DNA from: Rubrivivax sp.
Lineage (GTDB): Bacteria; Pseudomonadota; Gammaproteobacteria; Burkholderiales; Burkholderiaceae_C
Reading direction: 5' to 3'
Length of the DNA stretch: 48,168 nt
Assembly: GCA_030680415.1 (NCBI GenBank)
Contig: JAUXVE010000035.1
Span: forward strand, 1 to 48,168
Both the position numbers and the translations under genes were made by a program. Positions 1 to 8,032 of the stretch are shown piece by piece. Positions within the stretch are counted from its first letter, which is position 1. Each line of letters opens with the position of its first letter. Under the pieces are notes generated by a model that worked only from the letters and a program-made list of their open reading frames with translations, was not told the DNA's origin and did not search any database.

Positions 1-31
1 GTTCCTCTCATGCTGCTGTTGCGTCCGCAGG

Positions 32-49
32 ATAGCATATATATGCTAT
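32..49. promoter_or_regulatory. 18-bp AT-rich perfect palindrome upstream of first gene
   Basis: ATAGCATATATATGCTAT reads the same on both strands and ends 4 nt before the ATG at 54. Its position at the start codon suggests an operator, or a cruciform or element end. No clear -35/-10 pair could be placed in the short stretch before it. The function is inferred from position only. Confidence 0.45.
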
Positions 50-53
50 ACCG

Positions 54-368
54 ATGACCGAAAGACGCCTCGCCCAGATCGCCAAACGCATTGAGAAGAT
101 CAAGGCCGACGTGCTTGCGCTCGGGCCGATGCGGCCCGGATCATTGACCCTTCAGTACAAGGACCCGCACAACCACAGCGGGCCGTACTACCAGCTCAGC
201 TACACGCGTGACATGAAGAGTCGCACCGACTACATCGCGCGAGACAACGTGCCCGAGGTTCGTCGCCTGATCGGCAACTACAAGCGTTTCAAGACGCTCA
301 CGGCAGAATGGGTCGACTTGAGCATTGAGCACAGCCAGTTGGAAATGAAGCTTGCCCGCAACGCCTGA
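54..368 (+). CDS. DUF6788-like small protein
   Basis: A 104-residue protein. The N-terminus is a basic helix (MTERRLAQIAKRIEKIKADV), followed by GPMRPGSLTLQY, GPYYQLSYT, and a C-terminal helical part with YKRFKTLTAEWVDLSIE. From memory this is the pattern of the DUF6788 family, small proteins often found beside transposase genes. Many relatives carry a Cys cluster between GSL..QY and GPYYQLS; here that segment is short (KDPHNHS) and Cys-free, so a zinc-knuckle role is unlikely. The ATG lies right behind the AT palindrome. The next gene starts 19 nt after the stop, so the two are probably co-transcribed. The biochemical function is unknown. Confidence 0.6.
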   Translation: MTERRLAQIAKRIEKIKADVLALGPMRPGSLTLQYKDPHNHSGPYYQLSYTRDMKSRTDYIARDNVPEVRRLIGNYKRFKTLTAEWVDLSIEHSQLEMKLARNA

Positions 369-387
369 CCAGCCTGGGGCTCAGACC

Positions 388-783
388 ATGAAAGTGCCGA
401 AGAAAACCAAGCTGCCCGATCTGCCTGAGAGCAACCCGTTTGTAGACGGCCTCCTCGAGTGGATGGATTCCCCCGAGGGTCAGCTCTCGATTGAAGCCAC
501 GGACCTGGTCCTTCCGATATTGGAGAACGTGCAAGTCGACGCCAAAGCTCGCAAGCTCTTATGGTCAGACGGTGAGCGACTCACCATTGACGCGTCCGTC
601 AAGCGCATTCATGCCCAGAACCCAGAGCTCCCCGCCGAATTGATCGAGGACAAGCTCATCTCATGGCTTGAGATGGACTATGAGCCAGAGGGAGCCTCTC
701 AACAACAGTTGGATGAACTAGACCGGCTGACAGAGAAGTGGATCGACGACCACAATCGCGCGCATCACCGAGCGCCAAAATGA
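388..783 (+). CDS. Conserved-looking acidic hypothetical protein
   Basis: A 131-residue acidic soluble protein with no signal peptide or membrane segment. Visible patterns are FVDGLLEWMDSPEGQLSIEA near residues 15-34, a central SVKRIHAQNPELPAELIEDK, and LDELDRLTEKWIDDHNRAHH near the C-terminus; these look like a small all-helical protein. The ATG at 388 is preferred over an in-frame ATG at 352, which would overlap the previous gene by 17 nt. The gene follows the DUF6788-like gene closely and may form a two-gene unit with it. I do not recognise the family. An antitoxin-like or accessory role is possible but is only a guess from size, charge and position. Confidence 0.55.
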   Translation: MKVPKKTKLPDLPESNPFVDGLLEWMDSPEGQLSIEATDLVLPILENVQVDAKARKLLWSDGERLTIDASVKRIHAQNPELPAELIEDKLISWLEMDYEPEGASQQQLDELDRLTEKWIDDHNRAHHRAPK

Positions 784-801
784 CGCGAGAACTCGGTACT
801 C

Positions 802-1374
802 TTGAGCACCTGGTACCAGTTGATCAAGTCGCCCGACGCGGTGCGCAAGCGCTGTGCGCTGGCGTTGTCGGAGATCTTCGTCGTCTCGATGACCGGCATC
901 ACCAACAACTGGCCGCATCTGGCGATGGCGAACTACTGGGACCAACTGGTCCAGCAGGCCTTCGGCAACTACCGCGACCTGCTGGATGCGATCACGCTGC
1001 AACCGGCCATGGGTACCTTCCTGAACACGCATGGCAATCTCAAGGAAGACGAGGCCAGCGGGCGGATACCCGACGAGAACTACGCGCGAGAAGTGATGCA
1101 GCTGTTCTCGATTGGCCTCTACGAATTGAACGACGACGGCAGCTTGCGCCGGGACGCCGCCGGCCTGCCGATCGAAACCTACGGTGCCAGCGACGTGAGC
1201 AACCTGGCACGCGTTTTCACCGGTTACAGCGTCTACGACGACGGCCGGCGCTTTCCCATCGTGATCGGCGGCGAACGGCCCTATTACGAGGGCACCTCGC
1301 GGCCGAGATTGCAATTTGCGCAACACCTGCTACAAGCTACGGTGTCCGGTTGCACCGCACGAACAGACAACTGA
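802..1374 (+). pseudogene. DUF1800 protein fragment, both ends missing
   Basis: The open frame carries an internal slice of a DUF1800 protein: RKRCALALSEIFVVS, MANYWDQLVQQAFGNYRDLL, PDENYAREVMQLFSIGLYEL and SNLARVFTGYSVYDDGRRF. DUF1800 proteins are exported proteins of about 450-650 residues, usually paired with a DUF1501 protein. Here the N-terminal part is absent (the first gene pair ends 18 nt upstream) and the similarity stops near position 1300, so roughly 170 residues survive. The last 20 or so codons are unrelated sequence running into the next gene's ribosome site. The TTG at 802 is just the first possible start and is probably not used. This is a remnant, probably cut on the left by arrival of the first module. 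Confidence 0.75.
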
Positions 1375-1385
1375 GGGAGGCAACC

Positions 1386-4277
1386 GTGGCACAAAGCAGC
1401 TTCAAGCGCGATCGGTTCGTTCAGGCGATTGTCTTCGCCTTGGCCACAGTGGCTGGCCAGGCGACTGCGGGCATCGTCACGTTCGGCAACGTCTACCCGG
1501 ACCCAACCGGGGGCGTGGCCGGTGTCTTGGTCATCGGAGACACCGCTGCCGGTTCGGTAACGGTCGATGGCGGTAGTGCGCTGACAGCCGAGCGCTTGGT
1601 GCTCGGCATCAGCTCCACCGGCAACGGCAGCCTGACCGTCACGGGCTCGGGTTCGAGCACCCGGATAACCTTCGACTCGGCCAACGCCAACAACATTGAT
1701 GTCGGAGGGTTGGGTACTGGCAGCCTGTCGGTGCTGAGTGGCGCATCCTTCGTTTACGGGGGTACAGGCCAGCCCTGCCAACTCAACTGCCGCATCTTCG
1801 TCAGCAATGGCGCCGGTTCCAGCGGCAACCTGCTTGTCCGCGGCGGTGGTTCCAGCCTGTCCACTGTTGGTGGCATCGTCGTCGGGCAGGCCTCGATGTT
1901 CACACAAGCGGCCGATGGCGGCGATTACGGCACGCCAGGAGGGGCTTCCTCCGGGCTAGCGCGCGTCGACGCCGGCGGGCGCGTAAACAGTTCGTTCCTC
2001 GCGGTCGCCGCGCCCGGTGGCGGCACCGCGCGCACCGGCAACGAGAGTTCGGTCGGCACGGTCATCGTCGACGGTATCGGGTCGGCCTGGAACCTGGTGC
2101 GCAATGCCGCGCAGACCGGCGCGCGAGCGCTGCTGTCGGTTGCCACCGGACGCAACACCACCGGCGCGGTGGAAGTGCGCAATGGCGCCACCGTGCGGTT
2201 GGACGGTACGAGTGCACCCGGCGAGTTTTCCGGCATCAATATTGCGGCGGCCGGCAGCGGGGTGGTCACCCTGAATCAGACCGGCGGTCTGAATGTCACG
2301 GGTACTGGGTCGCGGATCGACGTCGAAGGTGGCGTAGGTTTCATGAACATCGGCCGTGGCATCGGCGGTACGGGAACGCTAAGCATCACCAACGGTGGCG
2401 TGATCGCCGGAGCCGGCGCCGAGACCGGGCTGGTCTACGCCACGATCGGTCAAGGTGGAGGCAGCGGCACGGTCAACATCAACGGCGCGGGCTCGATGCT
2501 GCGGCTCAGCGGTCGCAACTCCACGACCAACAGCGACGTCACGAGCGTACTTGGTGGCGGCGCCTTTCTCGCGGTGGGCCGCGGCGCCGCCGGCGTGGCC
2601 GGCAGCGGCATCGTCAACGTAAGCAATGGCGGCAGCCTGGTAGTCGACACGACGCCGCTGGCACTCATAAACCCAGATGGTAAGACCGGCATGTACGTTG
2701 GTGCCTTCAACGGCTCGACCGGCCAGATGACCGTCGACGGAACGGGTTCCCGTGTGCTAATCAGCGCTGGGTCGGGGCTGGCACCCTACATTGGCATCGG
2801 GAGCGACGCAGCCACTGGCACCTTGTCGATCATTGGGGGCGGCCGGGTAGAAGTCTCGTCGAGCCACACGTCGGTGCCCAACCCCGGTAGCACGGGCTAC
2901 CTGCCCGGAGACGCGCTGCTGTTCGAAGTCGGTCGCCGCAACGATGGTGGCGCAGCCGGCATCAACAGCGGCACGGTCAACGTCATCGGCACCGGCTCGA
3001 CCTTGGCGCTTACCGGCAACGCCGACGCCTTGCTCATCGTCGGGTCGGGCCAGGGAGGCGTAGGCACGCTCAACGTGACTGGCGGCACGGTGCTGGGCAA
3101 GGCAGTACTTGTCGGCCAGGAGGCAGGTGCCTTCGGCACGCTAAATCTCAGCGCGGGCACCCTCCTGATCGATGGTGTCTTACAGGGCGGACCAAGTGCC
3201 GGCGTTGGTGCCGCGCTGAGCGTGGGACGAGGCGGCGGCAGCGGCGTGGCGAATATCCTCTTCGGCTCGAACGTGTCAATCACCTCGACCGCCGCTGGTG
3301 CCGGCCTGGGCGCGGCCAGTTCGAGCCTGAGCCCCGGAGGCAACGGCCTCATCAACGTGACCGGCGGCTCCACTGTCACCGTCAGCGGACCCGCCGCGCG
3401 CGTGGCCATCGGTACGCAGGGTGCCCCGACGGTAGCCGGCACTGGCACGCTCAACATCTTCGACGGGTCCACGGTCGCGGCACAGGGCGCAGGCGCCACC
3501 GCGCAGATCGGCGGCAGCGCCAATTCCTGGGGCTTCGTCGGAGTGGGCGCGGGCGCCTCGCTGTCGGCGACCTCGCTGATTGGCGTCGCCCACGATGGCA
3601 CTGTCAGCACCGCTGGCCAGGGCACCCTGGTGGTCAACGGTAGCGTCAGCAGCGCCGACCTCATCGTCGGCGAAAACGGGCTGGTCCTCGGGAACGGGAC
3701 CATCCACGCGAACGTGATCAATTACGGCGTCTTCAACCCCGGCAACTCGCCGGGCCGACTGACCATCGATGGCGCCTTCGACAACAGAGGTGGCACCTTG
3801 CTGCTCGAGGTCTTGGGCTTGGGCGGTGGCGCGTACGCAGTTGACGAGTTGGTCTTCACCGACATCGGCAGCGTGCTGATGGGCGACGGCTCGGTGCGAT
3901 TCGTGTTCCTGGACGACACCGACCCGCTCGACTTCCTCGGCAGCGGGGACTTCGCGCTCGGCAGCTTTTTCAAGGTCCTTGCGGGAAATGGCAGTGTTGT
4001 GCCCATCGCTGACAGCATGCTCGGCATGTTCTCAGCGGTCGACTTCAGCGCTGAATCGGCCGGCTATCGAATCACCGACGTGTCGTTCGAGAACGACGGC
4101 GCTGGCAGCTTCGCCGTCTCCGCAGTGCCCGTGCCGGCGACGCTGGCCCTCACATTGCTGGGGCTGGCCCTGCTGGCCCCGACCCTGACGTCCCATCGGC
4201 GCGGAGCGGTTCAAACATCGAGTCCCGGACGGCCGCGTGGCTTTGACCTGGTGGCCAAGCAAACGTCGACGGTCTGA
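1386..4277 (+). CDS. PEP-CTERM protein with T5SS/PEP-CTERM beta-repeats
   Basis: A 963-residue exported protein. The GTG start at 1386 has GGAGG 5 nt upstream and gives a signal peptide (basic SSFKRDR, hydrophobic core, cleavage near GQATA). The body is a long array of Gly/Ser/Thr/Val repeats of the form G-S-G-T-L-N-V-x-G-G-S, for example VGSGQGGVGTLNVTGG. This matches the repeat class shared by autotransporters and PEP-CTERM proteins (TIGR04393-like) and predicts a right-handed beta-helix. Near residue 914 comes VPVPATLALTLLGLALL and then a His-Arg-Arg, a VPxPA variant of the PEP-CTERM sorting signal for exosortase. Unusually, about 24 more residues follow the basic stop. The likely role is surface or matrix display; no exosortase gene is present in the window. 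Longer upstream frame (from 738) overlaps the DUF1800 remnant and is not coding. Confidence 0.85.
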   Translation: MAQSSFKRDRFVQAIVFALATVAGQATAGIVTFGNVYPDPTGGVAGVLVIGDTAAGSVTVDGGSALTAERLVLGISSTGNGSLTVTGSGSSTRITFDSANANNIDVGGLGTGSLSVLSGASFVYGGTGQPCQLNCRIFVSNGAGSSGNLLVRGGGSSLSTVGGIVVGQASMFTQAADGGDYGTPGGASSGLARVDAGGRVNSSFLAVAAPGGGTARTGNESSVGTVIVDGIGSAWNLVRNAAQTGARALLSVATGRNTTGAVEVRNGATVRLDGTSAPGEFSGINIAAAGSGVVTLNQTGGLNVTGTGSRIDVEGGVGFMNIGRGIGGTGTLSITNGGVIAGAGAETGLVYATIGQGGGSGTVNINGAGSMLRLSGRNSTTNSDVTSVLGGGAFLAVGRGAAGVAGSGIVNVSNGGSLVVDTTPLALINPDGKTGMYVGAFNGSTGQMTVDGTGSRVLISAGSGLAPYIGIGSDAATGTLSIIGGGRVEVSSSHTSVPNPGSTGYLPGDALLFEVGRRNDGGAAGINSGTVNVIGTGSTLALTGNADALLIVGSGQGGVGTLNVTGGTVLGKAVLVGQEAGAFGTLNLSAGTLLIDGVLQGGPSAGVGAALSVGRGGGSGVANILFGSNVSITSTAAGAGLGAASSSLSPGGNGLINVTGGSTVTVSGPAARVAIGTQGAPTVAGTGTLNIFDGSTVAAQGAGATAQIGGSANSWGFVGVGAGASLSATSLIGVAHDGTVSTAGQGTLVVNGSVSSADLIVGENGLVLGNGTIHANVINYGVFNPGNSPGRLTIDGAFDNRGGTLLLEVLGLGGGAYAVDELVFTDIGSVLMGDGSVRFVFLDDTDPLDFLGSGDFALGSFFKVLAGNGSVVPIADSMLGMFSAVDFSAESAGYRITDVSFENDGAGSFAVSAVPVPATLALTLLGLALLAPTLTSHRRGAVQTSSPGRPRGFDLVAKQTSTV

Positions 4278-4626
4278 TGCGATTGGTGAATCCGCAGTTT
4301 GATCGACCGAATTGGAACTGACACTGCCGTCACTCGGATAGGCATCCTCAAGGACAGCAACAAAGCGGTGCGATCGGCGGTGGCTACACGATGAGCTCAC
4401 AGACCTGGTCGAATTTTGGTCCGCCAACCCCCTGCGAGCTCTCAGGCCGGGCACCCGGCTTCAGGGTTCAGGTAACCTTGCCTGCGGGCTGGTTGCTGCG
4501 AGTCGGCTCAACAGCGGGCCGTTCGGAGCGGCTCCAAATTCCAGCCGTTCGACACGAGGACTTCCAGTGCCCGCGCTGCCGTTTCAAGCGCCCTCTGCAA
4601 GGCCCAAGACTGGCCCCAAGACCGGC
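4278..4626. other. Gap without a recognised gene
   Basis: This stretch lies between the PEP-CTERM gene stop and the IS91-type remnant. Open frames exist on both strands, but none has a plausible start with a ribosome site or a recognisable protein. It may hold decayed insertion-sequence DNA from the adjacent remnant. No clear terminator hairpin with a T-tract was found. Confidence 0.5.
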
Positions 4627-4950
4627 AGCCTTCAGCCCAGCGCGGTCCAGCAGATGCCGCGTCAGCACGCGCTGCACCACCTGCAGCACAGGCGTAACCA
4701 GCTCTGGCTGCGATGCCAGCAGCAACCGCAGCGCGATCGGCAGCGACAGCACCCACTGCCGCACCGGCACGTGCGCGATCACATGGTCTACCAGGGGCGC
4801 TGCGGTCCGACATCCGGCGGGCGCCGCATGAGGGGCAGAACCCGCGGCGCTTGCAGCTGTAGGCCAGCAGCTTGTCGTGGCCGCACTCGCCGCAGCGCGG
4901 CCACGCCGTACCGAGCCGCAGACGCTTCAGCCCCGTGCCCACGCCACCCA
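4627..4950 (-). pseudogene. IS91-family transposase remnant (zinc-finger end)
   Basis: On the minus strand the N-terminal zinc-ribbon of an IS91-type (HUH, Y2) transposase is visible: CGECGHDKLLAYSCKRRGFC then PSCGARRM (around 4820-4900). The continuation DHVIAHVPVRQWVLSLPIAL and LLASQPELVTPVLQVVQRVL lies in a different frame (about 4660-4800). Compared with the usual family sequence, about 2 nt are missing just after the RRM codons near 4808. The similarity stops at RAGLKA, before the catalytic HUH and tyrosine motifs. The gene is therefore frameshifted and truncated and cannot make a working transposase. It ends right upstream of the ChaN-like gene. Confidence 0.75.
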
Positions 4951-5006
4951 TGCGCCGCTGCGCGGCACCTGCACCGGTCGAGCGCACGGCCCGCCCGCGG
5001 GCGGCC

Positions 5007-5789
5007 ATGATGCGCCGCGCCATCGCTTGCGCACTGGTGGCCTTGCTGGCCGCTTGTGCGCATGCGCCGGCGCAGACGCTGCGCTTGGAGCGGCCGGTGG
5101 TGCTGCTGGGCGAGGTGCACGACAACGCGGCGCAGCACGCGCTGCGCCTGCAGGCCTTCGAGGCCTGGCTGGCCGGCGGCGCGCGCCCGGCGCTGGTGAT
5201 GGAGCAGTTCGACCGCCAGCGCCAGGGCGTGATCGACCGACTGCGTGCACAGATGCCACCCCCCGACGCCGACGCGCTGATCGCCGCCGCTGGCGCGAGT
5301 GACTGGCAGTGGCACTTCTACCGGCCTTTCGTGGCGCTGGCGCTGCAGCACGGGCTGCCGATCGTGGCCGCCAACGTGTCGCGCGACGAGGCGCGCCGGG
5401 TCATGCGCGAAGGACTGCAGGCCACCGGCTTCAACGCCGCCGTGCCGCCCGAGGTGCTGCAGGCGCTGGCGCAGGACATCGAGGACAGCCACTGCGGCAT
5501 CCTCGACACGGCCACCGCGCGCCGCATGGCGCTGGCCCAGGTGGCGCGCGACCAGGCCATGGCGGCGGCCGTGGAACAGCACGCGCAGCGCGGCGTGCTG
5601 CTGCTGGCCGGCAACGGACACGTGCGCACCGACGTCGGCGTGCCCCGCTGGCTGGGGCCCGCCACCCGTGCGCGCAGCGAGGCGATCGGGCTGCTGGAGT
5701 CGGACCACCCCGGCCACGGGCGTTACGACAAGGTCCTGCTCACCGCCACGCAGGAGCGGCCGGACCCCTGCGCGGCCATGCGGCGCTGA
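5007..5789 (+). CDS. ChaN-like haem-binding lipoprotein
   Basis: About 260 residues. The start MMRRAIACALVALLAAC gives a short lipoprotein signal with the lipobox Cys at residue 17, so the protein is probably anchored in the outer or inner membrane facing the periplasm. The motif VVLLGEVHDNAAQH followed by RPALVMEQFDRQRQG and a late VLLLAGNGHVRTDVG is the pattern of the Cofac_haem_bdg (ChaN/DUF399) family; Campylobacter ChaN binds haem as a dimer and is linked to iron uptake. Two adjacent ATGs (5007, 5010) are equally possible. Earlier in-frame ATGs lie inside the IS91 remnant and would spoil the signal sequence. It stands alone, with no iron-uptake genes next to it. Confidence 0.8.
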   Translation: MMRRAIACALVALLAACAHAPAQTLRLERPVVLLGEVHDNAAQHALRLQAFEAWLAGGARPALVMEQFDRQRQGVIDRLRAQMPPPDADALIAAAGASDWQWHFYRPFVALALQHGLPIVAANVSRDEARRVMREGLQATGFNAAVPPEVLQALAQDIEDSHCGILDTATARRMALAQVARDQAMAAAVEQHAQRGVLLLAGNGHVRTDVGVPRWLGPATRARSEAIGLLESDHPGHGRYDKVLLTATQERPDPCAAMRR

Positions 5790-5866
5790 GGTTGTCAAGA
5801 CCGGCGAGAGGGTGAACATTTCGGAGTTTGATGAATTTCTGACTGCAGAAACCTAGTTGTGGCATG

Positions 5867-5935
5867 ATTTCGGAATTCAAGAAATAGACCTTCTCAACCT
5901 TCAGTCGAAGGTCATCGTCCCGGGAATTCCGAAAT
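5867..5935. promoter_or_regulatory. 12-bp perfect inverted repeat before hipB (operator)
   Basis: The arm ATTTCGGAATTC at 5867-5878 is exactly complementary to GAATTCCGAAAT at 5924-5935, a centre spacing of 57 bp. The right arm covers the first two bases of the hipB ATG at 5934. A partial third half-site, ATTTCGGA, sits at 5818-5825. HipB-type regulators bind paired palindromic sites in front of their own operon, so this is a strong candidate for an autoregulatory operator, possibly with DNA looping between sites about five helical turns apart. Confidence 0.6.
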
Positions 5936-6233
5936 GACTTCCAGCCCTCCCGCCCCACCCGAACTCCTGCGCATCACCGACGCCACAGCGTTTGGCCCGG
6001 CCATCCGAGCCCGTCGACGTGAGCAGTCGCTTCGAATTGACGACGCGGCTTCTTTGAGCGGGGTCTCCGTCGACCTGCTGTCTCGCCTCGAAAACGGCAA
6101 GGGCTCCGTGCGACTGGACAAGTTGATGGCGGTGTTGGACAGCCTGGGGCTCGCACTCGTGCTCGGCCCCAAGGACCATCCAGGAATGCCATCTGTCGCA
6201 CGTCCCGGCGTCGAGCGTCCGGAGCAGCCATGA
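5934..6233 (+). CDS. hipB: HipB-like antitoxin, XRE-type HTH regulator
   Basis: A 99-residue protein with a Cro/C1-type helix-turn-helix at about residues 18-75: FGPAIRARRREQSLRIDDAA, SGVSVDLLSRLENGKGSVRL and LDKLMAVLDSLGLALVLGPK. It is followed by a short Pro-rich tail. It overlaps hipA by 4 nt (ATGA), the usual layout of hipBA operons, where HipB neutralises HipA and represses the operon. The ATG sits inside the right arm of the inverted repeat at 5924-5935, so binding there would directly block initiation. Tail lengths vary in this family. The assignment rests on domain type plus the hipA partner. Confidence 0.85.
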   Translation: MTSSPPAPPELLRITDATAFGPAIRARRREQSLRIDDAASLSGVSVDLLSRLENGKGSVRLDKLMAVLDSLGLALVLGPKDHPGMPSVARPGVERPEQP

Positions 6234-7621
6234 ACTCGGCCATCGGCTCTGCCAACGACGCCTCGAATGCCCCGCACGCGCTCAACCTCTGGGCCGATGG
6301 CCAGAAGGTAGCGACGCTGGGCTACGAGGCCATGAACGACCGGTGGTCGCTGGACTACGACGCGGGCTGGGTTGGGACGCCAGGGGCGTTTCCGCTATCG
6401 CCCGCGCTGCCGCTCCAGCCCTCTGCCGACGGCTATGCCGCCGGCGCCGTGAAGCGCTTTGTGGAGAACCTGCTGCCCGAAGGCCGCGCGCTCGACATCA
6501 CGGCCACGACCTGTCGAGTTTCCAAGGCGAACATCTACGCGCTCATCAGCGCGCTGGGGACCGAAACCACGGGAGCATTCCGGTTCTGGCGCTCGGATGA
6601 GGCGCCGCCCACCTTCGCCGCCGCGCCGCCGCGGGAAGTGACCCGCGAGGAGCTGGACCGACGACTGGCCGAGCGCGACGAGATTCCGCTGGCCGTCTGG
6701 GATGGCAAGGTCCGCATGTCCATTGCGGGCGTACAGGACAAGCTGATGGTCTACCTGGACCGCCCCCTCGACGACGGTGGGCGCCTGTTCCTGGTCGAGC
6801 CGCCCTTGGCGTCGACGCACATCCTCAAGCCCGAACCGGCCCGGCAGGTGACGCCTCAACTGGTCGTCAACGAACACTACTGCATGTCCTTGGCCCGACG
6901 CATGAAGCTGGCGGTGGCGGAGGTGAGCATCTATCGGACACCGAGGCCGGTGCTGGTCGTCGGCCGCTTCGACCGCGTTGTCGTGCACGGAGGCGAAGAA
7001 CCCAAGGTGCAGCGCCTGCACATCATCGACGCCTGCCAGGCGTCGGACCTGCCCGTGATCTACAAGTACGAGCGGAATTTTGGGAGCGGCGAGCATGTGC
7101 GCAATATCCGTGAGGGCGTGAGCTTCGAAGTGCTGTTCGAGCGCGTGGAGCAGACCGTCAACAAGGCCGTAGCACGCATGACCTTGCTCAGATGGGCCTT
7201 GTTCCAGTTCCTGATTGGCAACTGCGACGCCCACGGCAAGAACTTCTCATTCTTCGTGCGCCGCGAGGGGCTTGACCCTGCGCCTTGGTACGACCTGGTC
7301 AGTGTGATGCAGTACCCGGGCATCGACCACGAGTTGGCCATGGCCTGGGGCGATGCCTTCTCACTGGACGAGGTGGGGGCGTTTCAGCTGGCCGACTTTG
7401 CGCAGCGATGTGGGGTCGACAAGAACCTGCTCAAACGCGAGGCCACGCGACTGGCCAAGCTGGCGATGGAACACGCGCCGACGCAGGCCTTGTCGGACGA
7501 CTACATCGACGACGGTGAGCGCGCCTTCGCAGCTCAACTCCGTGATTTCGTCGTGGGACAGGCCACCCGGCTGACCAAGCTCGCCGGTGAAGCAGCCAAG
7601 ATAAAGCCCGGGTTTCTATGA
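6230..7621 (+). CDS. hipA: HipA-like Ser/Thr kinase toxin
   Basis: A 463-residue protein with the HipA layout: an N-terminal couple/HipA_N part (about residues 15-120, with FVENLLPEGRAL) and a C-terminal kinase-like HipA_C domain. The nucleotide-loop motif SIAGVQDKLMVYLD starts at residue 164. The catalytic loop GNCDAHGKNFSFF has Asp333, and YDLVSVM supplies the metal-binding Asp355. Known HipA kinases phosphorylate a tRNA synthetase (GltX in E. coli) and slow growth; the target here is unknown. All key residues are present, so it should be active. It overlaps hipB by 4 nt and is likely controlled by the upstream inverted repeat. Confidence 0.9.
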   Translation: MNSAIGSANDASNAPHALNLWADGQKVATLGYEAMNDRWSLDYDAGWVGTPGAFPLSPALPLQPSADGYAAGAVKRFVENLLPEGRALDITATTCRVSKANIYALISALGTETTGAFRFWRSDEAPPTFAAAPPREVTREELDRRLAERDEIPLAVWDGKVRMSIAGVQDKLMVYLDRPLDDGGRLFLVEPPLASTHILKPEPARQVTPQLVVNEHYCMSLARRMKLAVAEVSIYRTPRPVLVVGRFDRVVVHGGEEPKVQRLHIIDACQASDLPVIYKYERNFGSGEHVRNIREGVSFEVLFERVEQTVNKAVARMTLLRWALFQFLIGNCDAHGKNFSFFVRREGLDPAPWYDLVSVMQYPGIDHELAMAWGDAFSLDEVGAFQLADFAQRCGVDKNLLKREATRLAKLAMEHAPTQALSDDYIDDGERAFAAQLRDFVVGQATRLTKLAGEAAKIKPGFL

Positions 7622-8032
7622 CCCCTGGAGCTCGCCGCACGGCGATGCAACGCCGCGCACGCGCATGCCACCCCGGCGCCCAAGGAAACTGCCGCGAGTT
7701 GGTCCGTTGAGAGCCATCAGAATGCCAATGGATACGTGATGTATGCGGTGGAGGGTCTTCGGGCGCGGCCCATGAACCAGGCTCTCGACATCTTCAGCAT
7801 CCCGACCTCCGTGGATTGGACGGTGCGCGAGGCGCACTGATGCATCCTCGGCGTAGCCACACCCGGGAGCAAAGGCCAGCGGCATGCGACGAGCTGCGGT
7901 ACGGCCGGTCTGGTCGGCACGCCGGTGCTAGGCTTGCGCCTGCAGACCCCGGCCAGACACCGGCCGGCTCGGCCGACCGGGCGCTACCGAACCGGCCGTG
8001 CCGGCAACGGCGGCAAGACAAGGAGACTGAGC
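7622..8032. other. Gap with an in-frame open tail after hipA
   Basis: No complete gene is seen. Directly after the hipA stop the same reading frame stays open for about 72 codons to a TGA at 7838-7840 and contains a protein-like stretch (GYVMYAVEGLRARPMNQALD). It has no good start or ribosome site, so it may be the tail of a lost gene or chance. The rest, 7841-8032, is GC-rich leader for the universal stress protein gene. Confidence 0.3.

Noticed and set aside
738..1385. Long open frame extending the PEP-CTERM gene upstream
   Set aside because: It runs through the DUF1800 remnant in another frame with Arg/Gln-rich nonsense; the GTG at 1386 has a good ribosome site and signal peptide.
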